Assembly (NCBI RefSeq): GCF_963678975.1
Contig: NC_089275.1
Span: 17,310,220 to 17,374,219 of the forward strand
Source: Dysidea avara
Lineage: Eukaryota; Porifera; Demospongiae; Dictyoceratida; Dysideidae
Length of the DNA: 64,000 nt
Reading direction: 5' to 3'
The notes under the pieces are model-generated. The model was not told the origin of the DNA, did not search any database, and was given only the letters and a program-made list of their open reading frames with translations. Position numbers and translations under genes: made by a program. Below are positions 57,256 through 64,000 of this stretch, piece by piece (within the stretch, counting starts at the first letter, position 1; the number at the start of each line of letters is the position of its first letter).

Positions 57256-57934
57256 ATCTAAGCCAAAACAGCCAAGCTGTAAAAAAAGAGTGCAGCCCCC
57301 AAAAAGGCCAGGATGAAAAAAGATGTGAAATCCAAGGTGGCGGCCAAGAAATGGCTGTGATGGTAGGTTAATGGCAAAAAATTTAATTACGACAATTCAG
57401 ATGAATTTGGTGCCGTTTCCTAGTGGAGGAGGCAACGCAAATTTTCACCTGAATTGTCGTACACTGTGAAAAAAGAGGGATATAAGATGGTATTTCCAGT
57501 GGCTTATTGAATACAAAAAAGCTTGATATAACCTGTATTATACTAACAATCTCATGTAAGGCTTTAATTAATGTGTTAAACATACTGAAACCATATATGT
57601 GATGGTATAGTGTGGACATTATATTTGATATAAGCTATTTTAGGTAATGTGGTAAATAAACTGAAACCATATATGTAATAGTATAGTATGCATTATACTA
57701 AAGTATAACATGAGTATAATACAGGGTTTATATTAAGGCTTATTTGTATTCAATAAGCCACTGGAAATACCATCTTATATCCCACCTTTTTCACAGTGGT
57801 AATTAAAGTTTTTGCCATTAACCTACCATCACAGCCATTTCTTGGCCGCCACCTTGGATTCCACATCTTTTTTCATCCTGGCCTTTTTTGGGGCCGTACT
57901 CTTTTTTTTACAGCTTGGCTGTTTTGGCTTAGAT
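57256..57934. mobile_element. Palindromic element F1, copy e, split by insertion
   Basis: Arms 57256-57461 and 57799-57934 form the usual F1 palindrome (ATCTAAGCCAAAACAGCC ... GGCTTAGAT) when the insert at 57462-57798 is removed. Confidence 0.85.
57462..57798. mobile_element. CACTA-like MITE nested in F1
   Basis: Ends CACTGTGAAAAAAGAGGGAT and the complement ATCCCACCTTTTTCACAGTG, inverted arms of about 60 bp, 337 bp in all, flanked by GTA (57459-57461, 57799-57801). CACTG ends and a 3-bp duplication fit EnSpm/CACTA. The target sequence is known from other F1 copies. Non-coding. Confidence 0.88.
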
Positions 57935-58410
57935 ATCAATTATCATCTGAATAGTGAAGTATCCATTACGCTTTGTTGTCAGCTGTGTTCAATCCATTAC
58001 ACAGCAGTACAAATGGAGAACTGTTTGAAAAGCACTTCTGCAATCAAAACAGCCACTATGAAAAATATGGATGATTTCCGTTATGAAGGAAAGCCATCAC
58101 ATGCTATCGCCAAATTAATACTTTTCACTGTTAGCAAAGATGAATGGGACACAAAGGAGGACACTGGTAAGTCCATGAAGAATGTATTGTATATACTGTG
58201 GTATGCCAAAAGGCAACTCTCGGGCCAAAGCAACATCAAACAGTGAAAAACTCAAGCCCGTAGCCTTAGCCATTATCGAGTTATGCTTGTCTGAAGGAAT
58301 CAGTCAGTAAGTTAGGCAGTCAGTCAGTCAGTCAGTAGAAAATTCCATTAAGTAAATTATTTTTAAAATTCTATAGCAACTTGTTGAAAGCGTTTCGGGT
58401 CGATCAAGAC
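57935..58410 (+). repeat. Dispersed repeat R, copy 3
   Basis: Continues 54600-54785 after the M insertion. Contains a plus-strand ATG frame from about 58048 (MKNMDDFRYEGKPSHAIA, then TVSKDEWDTKEDTG) ending at a consensus donor GTAAGTCC, so it may derive from a coding first exon. Then ATGCCAAAAGGCAACTCTCG, (CAGT)n at 58315-58335 and TAGAAAATTCCATTAAG. Confidence 0.7.
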
Positions 58411-58426
58411 CATGTGCTAATGTAGC

Positions 58427-58796
58427 CAGGGCCGCCCACAGGGGGCAACTGGGGAATTTTGCCCTGGGCCCCAGGAGGCCCCATCAAAGGCCCCTTGAAT
58501 ACCTGTTTAAAAGATCGATATACTCTAATAGAGCAGTCAGATCTAGATACTCTAATAGAGCAGTCACAGTATTCTTCAGAAGAGAAGTTTAGTAAGCTTA
58601 TAAATAAGGAAATATGGTTGGTGAGGGGCAGCTATTGTCATTGTCAGGATGTAAGGACCTTCTTTTTTTTTCTTTGTTTTTTGATCTTTGACTTACAGCT
58701 TGGGTGAAGTTGTGATTTACAGTGGAAACCTCCTTGCCCCTAGGGCCCCACTTTAATTCTTTGTCCTGGGCCCCCTAATTTCTCTGGGTGGTCCTG
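58427..58796. mobile_element. hAT element with perfect 8-bp duplication
   Basis: Ends CAGGGCCGCCCACAGGG and CTCTGGGTGGTCCTG, 370 bp, flanked by AATGTAGC (58419-58426, 58797-58804). It carries two CTCTAATAGAGCAGTCA motifs (58513-58567). Longer relative of 18179-18369. Confidence 0.9.
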
Positions 58797-58804
58797 AATG
58801 TAGC

Positions 58805-59170
58805 ATGCATGGTGACATCTTTGCAACCTTATTACACCATCACACAAGCCTAATAGTTAAAGTGATGTGAACATGAAGTTAACTAAACAACAGAATTGCA
58901 TGTAAGCTAAACCATCAAGACATGTGCAAATTATGCAGACACTGTAATAATGTGGTCAGTTGTAGCTATACTGCAAGCAAAGGTTTGAGCAAAATTAACT
59001 TAATACACAGGTATACACTTCCCGACTATAATTTAGGCAAGTAGTCAACATCACAAAGAATTGGAGTTAGGCACTTCAAGTTGCCAAAGAATTGGAGTTA
59101 CAAAAGAGAAGGCACTTGCCCTATACCAATCAAATGTGCTACTATATGCAGTGAAGCAATACCAGGATGC
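58805..59170. other. No recognisable feature
   Basis: Contains GCAAGCAAAGGTTTGAGCAAAATTA, repeated at about 59393-59420 on the far side of the F4 copy. No gene. Confidence 0.45.
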
Positions 59171-59370
59171 TAGTGCATGATATTAAATCACAGTAAAACA
59201 ATAAGAAGTGTTATATCCCTACTATGATCTTGAGTACAGTGTAGGGATATAACACTTCTTATTGTTTTACTGTGATTTAATATCGTGCACTACTCCAGCT
59301 TGTTTCAGTACTTTGTATTAATGTGCTATGGTCCCTACTCTAGTTGAAAATTCCACATTTTTTGCGTACT
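59171..59370. mobile_element. MITE F4, copy 4
   Basis: AGTGCATGATATTAAATCAC + AGTAAAACAATAAGAAGTG mirrored around TGATCTTGAGTACAG; only the right outer arm (GGTCCCTACTCTAGTTG) is kept. Confidence 0.8.
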
Positions 59371-59639
59371 TATTATTTATAGCTATTATAATACTGCAAG
59401 TAAAGGTTTGAGCAAAATTAGTTTAACAAACAGGTGTACACTTCCAGGCTAATTGTTTTCTAATTTAGGCTAGTAGTTAACATCTCAGAGACTTGGAGTT
59501 ACACTAATAGAGCACACGGGACAAAGACACAGACAAACGAACATGTATCCAATTGTACTGCCCATGCCTGCCCTATAATATCAAGTATACTATTCCAACA
59601 GTCTATATGCTTTGAAGCAATACCAGGATGCTATGAACT

Positions 59640-59960
59640 TCTATGAGAAAAAAAAGTTGAGTTAGAAAAAAGTATGCACCACAAAGGTATATATCACGAA
59701 AAAAAGTTTTGTCACTAGCAGGATTCGAACCCACACCCAACACAGCAGTAACCGCAACAACTGCAAGGAGGTGCTTTACTAGCTGAGTTTTTATTATGTG
59801 GTTAGCAATGGAATGCAGCTGAAGTTTTCTCAATAATCACGGCCTTCAACATGCGGTAGCGGACAAAGGAACGCATGTAGAAGTTTGCAATAAACTTTGT
59901 GACATAACCAGATGGTGAGCGTTTTTTTTTTCACATGTGAATCATGTCGATACGTGCACA
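59640..59960 (-). mobile_element. tRNA-derived SINE, copy 1
   Basis: On the minus strand, CTCAGCTAGTAAAGCACC (A-box-like) and GGGTTCGAATCCTGCTAG (B box, complement of about 59719-59736) are spaced as in a tRNA head. The body (complement of 59790-59960) matches the body of the second copy. A standard tRNA fold is not complete, so it is a SINE and not a tRNA gene. Confidence 0.65.
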
Positions 59961-59999
59961 GATTACCAAGCAATAGTTAATAGCTGACATATGAATAAG

Positions 60000-60340
60000 T
60001 GTGTCACGAAAAGGTGGCATTGAAAAGGAAAAAAGTTGTCATGGGTAGAAATTAAACCCTGGACCTTTGGGTTAACAGTTCTATGTGCTAACACTTTGGC
60101 TGGTTTTGACAGGAATGCAGCTCAAGTTTTCCTTTACACCAATGTCTTCAATGCTTTATAGAGAATAAACAGAAGCACATAGCAATTTGTAACAACAAAC
60201 ATGGAGTTGCCAGATGATGAGCGCTTAATTTCGTTTAAGTCCTGTATTGATACGTGCTTTGGTTGTCGAGTTAGTGGCATCACTAAGCAGACAGACGGGT
60301 AGACAGACAGCTTTTCAGCTTTATATATAGATATGTCTAT
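60000..60340 (-). mobile_element. tRNA-derived SINE, copy 2
   Basis: Same layout as copy 1, with a decayed B box (GGGTTTAATTTCTACCC on the minus strand) and shared body strings GGAATGCAGCTCAAGTTTTC, CCAGATGATGAGCG and TTGATACGTGC. Its left-hand tail as written ends AGACAGACGGGTAGACAGACA + GCTTTTCAGCTTTATATATAG. Confidence 0.55.
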
Positions 60341-61679
60341 TCAAGGCTCACAACTGGCTACAAGTGGAAGGAAATTTACAGCATATGCAGGTATTTATCC
60401 CATACCACAAGTATTTATCCCACACCGCAAGAACTTGTACAGCCACATACAGCCATTCCCATGCAGGTTGGTCACAAGGCACCTAATCTGCCACTGGGCT
60501 TGGTAAAGGCAGCCCGAAAAACAGACCGCATAACCCTGGCTGATTTAGACAATAGTTTGAAAGTGTAGTAATCAAACTTGCTTTCATTGGCAATAAAACC
60601 GTGAGCAGTTTACCAGAGCCAGTCACAAAATAAATAGCAGCTTTAGCTATTAGATGCACACACAATACATGTTACTGCTTAGCAGTGCATTGTGTATGCA
60701 TTATTCTGCTCCCAAACATTAGCAATCATATACACTTCGTGGTCAGTTATTGCTGCATGCTTGAAACATCAAGGGAAGGATTTTATGGTGGGAGTTGAGT
60801 TGTATGCAGCAGATTGGAAGGGTCAGAATAAAATAAAGTACTCTGAAAATGCAAATCAAAACATTTGCCAACTTAATTGTATGCTATAAAAATCCATAAA
60901 GTAACAATACACAAAAATGACACAGTATATTAAACACAGCACCATAACCTCCACATATTTAAATTATAATATGGCTCACCAGGAATAGCAATTTGAATGA
61001 TATAGGAGTTTTTGAAATGACCGATAAAAAAGGTAGGTGTCATTTCATATTATTTTGGCTTGTACAATACATGCACACGCATGGTTTTAATACTTTAAGA
61101 CAGACTATAGTAAGTACACATTTTGTAGCTTTCATCAGCACTCGTGTTTTATGAGTGACCTACCACCATACTTCATAGTAGGATAGAGCCTTGTACCTCC
61201 TGCAGATTACATGTTTAGGTATGCACAATAATACAGATGAAAACCCCCTATGTTTCACAGCATAATTCTGTATAATAACCAGTTTAGCACTTAGTTTGGG
61301 CAGATTATTAATCAGCAAGTGTTGACACATAGAATGATAGCAAGATTAGTTGAGGGAAGCTGACTAACTGTTACGACACCGAAATACACAAATTGGAGAG
61401 GACATGAGGTACCAACCGAATTCCCATTTTAGCACACTCTAATTAATATTATGCATGCGCACATAAGTGCAACACCTAGTAACACACCCCTCCTACAAAT
61501 AGAAAGTCAGCCATGGCTTTCTACCTGAAATAATGTACGTAGAAAAAACATAGGGGTGAATAAAATCAATAATTAATAATAGAACAAATGTCAGTCATAC
61601 AAGTTCAAAGAAAGGGATCATCCAGTTCTCAACAAGGCATCTGCAATTATACTGTCTCAGCCCCTTATATGTTATATAT
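60341..61679. other. No gene supported
   Basis: Short frames only. The LTR of the degraded Ty3/Gypsy copy could lie in the low-coordinate part of the 61.3-61.7 kb region, but no direct repeat is visible. Confidence 0.4.
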
Positions 61680-63160
61680 TTAAGCAGTACTGCTGTAAAA
61701 GAAAACTCCACCACATAAGCTGTTGATTTTTATTTTTGAGTTTATGTACGGGTTGTGGTCAGTGAAAATAACAATGGGCCCTTCAGCTGCAATGACATAA
61801 TTATATGTTGAAACATTGCAGAGCCAATACCAAAGCTAGCAGTTCTTTCTCAGTTGTACAAAACCTCCTCTGGGTGTTAGTAAACGTCTTGGAAAAGTAA
61901 CACAATGGATGATCAATCCTTCTATCATCATCTTCTTGAAGTAGCTGCCCCTGCTCCAACATCACCAGCGTCTGCAGCTACAGTAGCTTGAATTCCTTAG
62001 TGAAATTTTGTGCTACTCAGACTGGACAACTCAGACTGGACAGTGAGTAAATACACCTTTAACTTTCTCAAACGTAGTTTGGCACTCTTCAGACCATGTG
62101 AATTCTCTTCATTGGTGCAGTAGGTTAGTCAGTAGTTCAGTAATAACTGCGAAGTTCTTGCAAAAATGACGATACTAGCCAGCCATCCCTAGAAATCACA
62201 TTAGCTCTTTCTTATTCTTTAGAATGGGAAACTTTGATATTGCTTCAACCTTGGCATCTATTGGCTTCACTTCTGCTTGTCTCACAATATGGCCTAAATA
62301 ACTGACTTGTGCACAACCAAATTCACTCTTCACAATATTAACAGTCAACTTTGCTTCCTTAAGTTGATCAAAAAAAGGTTCTCAGTTGTTTAACGTGGTC
62401 ACTCCAATTATTACTGTAAATAATTGCATTGTCACTTCACATCCCTCTACCTCAGCTGTCACTTGATTAATGAAACACTGAAATGTCGCAGGTGCATTTC
62501 TTATGCCAAATGACATCACCTTATATTGGAATAGCCCATAAGGTGTTACGAATGCTGATATCTCCATTGCTAAGCCAATAGCCTTTCAGCATATCGAATT
62601 TGCTGACATACTTAGACTGACCAATTCAATCAATACAATTCTCGATCCGAGGAAGGGGTATAAATCTGGCTTAGTTAGCGCATTGACTTTACGAAAGTCA
62701 GTACAGAATCTAAATGTCTTGTCAGTCTTTGATACCAAAATGCGTGGAGAACTCCAAGCACTGTGACTCTGTTCAATTAAATTGTTCTTCAGCAATGTAC
62801 TCTACCTCCTGTTTGAGTAGTCTTCACTTCTCAGGGTTTACTCTATAAGGATGTTGTTTAACTGGGCCAGCACTTCCCACATCTACGTCATGACATACAA
62901 CATCTGTTCTTGAAGGGACATCTGGGAACAGCACAAGGTTACTCTGTATCAAATCTCTAGTTCAGCAGCTTGTGAATGACTGAGATGACCCAACTTGGAC
63001 TTGAGATTGGAAATAATTTGTGAGTTGATCAATCCAATCCCACATAATCAAACAGGTTATCCTCATCCTCCTTCAATCTTACACTCTTATCAGTTGTTAA
63101 TAAGGCAACTGGGGCTACTGACTTACCAGCAGAACTATCATCTTTCGCATGATATTCCTT
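61680..63160 (-). pseudogene. Decayed Ty3/Gypsy pol: RT and RNase H
   Basis: Minus-strand translations in several frames give, in order: PSRTDVVCHDVDVGSAG and VKQHPYRVNPEK upstream; RT segments ILVSKTDKTFRFCTDFRKVN and FVTPYGLFQYKVMSFG with NAPATFQ; then SYLGHIV, FLGMAG and FTWSEECQTTFEKVK; RNase H-like ADAGDVGAGA, LCYFSKTF, TTEKELLALVLAL and the DHNP region. This is the canonical RT-to-RNase H order of Ty3/Gypsy. Stops and frameshifts are frequent: the YxDD region is not intact (the frame is lost after GCEV), and a TGA follows NKKELM. Integrase and LTRs are not seen. Not functional. Confidence 0.85.
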
Positions 63161-64000
63161 AAGTATAAATTTAAAAATAAAGTAGGAATCCAAGCAATAA
63201 AAGTAGTGAAACAAGAGAAGAACGATGGTAGTTATTACAGCATACAGTAGCTCTTTGATGAAATCATTCTATGTCACCGTGGGATTGGGGGTGGTAAGCC
63301 AAAGATCTGTGCTGAGTAATATCAATTCGTGCATCACCTGTTGAGAAGTTGTCGACATAAAATTTAGACCCTTGGTTGGATTGAATGTGTTTAGGCAGAC
63401 AAGAGCTTTTTTATAGTACGAGCTTTAATATTCCGAAGGGGAATAGCCTCAGGAAATCTGGTGGTAACACACATAATAGTAAACAGGTAATAGGCCAATT
63501 TCATGTAAAGGAAAGTATTTTAATTGATTTTTTTAAATTGTGGTTGTGCAACCACTGGATGCTATGGTTAGCCTTAAAAACATACAGAAACTATTGGGAA
63601 ACGGACAACCATGGACACAAAATCGATTGTCACATAGAATCTTATGGAAATATCCGAGTGTTTAAAGCAGTACTGTAAACTACATTGATTTCTACACCCT
63701 GTAGTGTTTGTCTGCTGCAAATACGCTAAGCCACTAGCAAGTTATGAGCCAATAAACGTTAGAATGCTTAAAATGCATGATGAAAATGTTTCCTGGAGAC
63801 AAAACACATAAGCAGCTGCTTGTTATCCTTGCTTACCAGACAACCAGTACAAGAGCAAGCTTTACTATCACCTGGATGATGTATCTTCGTGAACACGCTG
63901 TTAATTTATTAGCTGTCATGAATGCCTGCAAAGTGATTCGTAACAAAGACTATTGCTAAGACTTGTTGAAGTTCCTGCGTTATTTTCTGACTTCGAACTT
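63161..64000. other. No gene supported at right edge
   Basis: Plus-strand frames at 63385-63678 and 63777-63959 (the latter reading HKQLLVILAYQTTSTRAS) have no recognised domain or splice support. Region truncated by the window end. Confidence 0.4.

Larger units (their letters stand above)
54786..57934 (+). mobile_element. M element, copy e, with related empty site elsewhere
   Basis: Order: TCAAGACACACGATAGTGTG terminus, GCCCAAGAAGCC, ~190-bp direct repeats (GGTAAACCGCTTCATGG and GGCAAACCGCTTAGAAC), CTCTAATAGA motifs (55251-55290 and 55892-55922), minisatellite 55985-57045, tail, F1 57256-57934 with a nested CACTA-like MITE. A ~300-bp segment near 55146-55470 (GGGGGGTCTAAGGGGCTGAAG ... CTTCCTCCGCCCCTGAATA) is extra relative to copy c. 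The repeat-R copy at 47470-47520 reads across the junction without an insert, which shows that terminus-to-F1 behaved as one unit. Confidence 0.82.

Noticed and set aside
59703..59790. Possible tRNA gene (GGTTCGAATCC present)
   Set aside because: The acceptor stem and arms do not fold completely and a related decayed copy lies next to it with a shared body, so a SINE fits better.
51540..63160. One Ty3/Gypsy element spanning both gag and pol fragments
   Set aside because: Both are minus strand, but the gag-protease piece lies downstream of the RT piece, the wrong order for one element.

Overview
This window is eukaryotic nuclear DNA from an animal-like genome. It is AT-rich and has no operons or bacterial-type genes. 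Coding DNA is confined to short exons with GT/AG borders, introns can be as short as 54 bp, and repeats dominate. A death-domain exon, ankyrin-repeat exons, Ty3/Gypsy fragments, tRNA-derived SINEs and many palindromic MITEs fit an invertebrate metazoan. The protein style and repeat types suggest a sponge, but that assignment is inference and the window has no diagnostic marker.

Genes and gene fragments. Best supported are (i) the 3' part of a minus-strand gene with a death domain plus an alpha-helical C-terminal region (48706-50369); (ii) two 99-bp ankyrin exons in ~636-bp tandem units (970-1068 and 1606-1704, minus) and a separate ankyrin exon (46030-46137, minus); (iii) a phase-consistent four-exon plus-strand gene of unknown function (8305-9299); and (iv) a frameshifted three-exon minus-strand gene for a zinc-finger/AT-hook protein inside a DNA transposon (10031-11034). 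Weaker exon sets lie at 6998-7103, 20198-20902, 26439-26669 and in the 24.3-25.9 kb cassette region. Two decayed Ty3/Gypsy fragments are present: gag-protease at 51.5-52.8 kb and RT-RNase H at 61.7-63.2 kb, both minus.

The repeat landscape is the main story. A large composite element, called 'M' here, recurs with the same internal order: a TCAAGACACAC hairpin terminus, ~190-bp degenerate direct repeats, a CTCTAATAGAG motif, a 31-bp minisatellite (0.4-2.4 kb), an AT-rich tail with a GC-rich hairpin, then a ~330-bp near-perfect palindrome (F1). Copies lie at 1-589 (partial), 12.66-15.21 (reverse, without the F1 end), 15.21-17.42 (shortened), 33.53-35.29 (reverse), 35.84-39.44 and 54.79-57.93 kb. 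For the last copy, a related site at 47.47-47.52 kb keeps the apparently empty target. F1 is one of three palindromic families (F1, F2, F3) with different interiors but related ends.

Nested insertions let many DNA transposons be classified from their own target-site duplications. There are hAT elements with 8-bp TSDs (13832-14375, 14532-14962, 18179-18369, 41904-42307, 58427-58796), hAT-like elements with 5-bp TSDs (15537-16034, 43316-43929), Harbinger-like elements with TAA TSDs (9774-11197, 43384-43687), a CACTA-like element with a GTA TSD (57462-57798) and a pogo/mariner-like MITE with a TA TSD (19983-20158). A short palindromic motif (core CTCTAATAGAG followed by CAGTCAC) recurs in about 27 copies at 19 loci, spread over several of these otherwise unrelated repeats.
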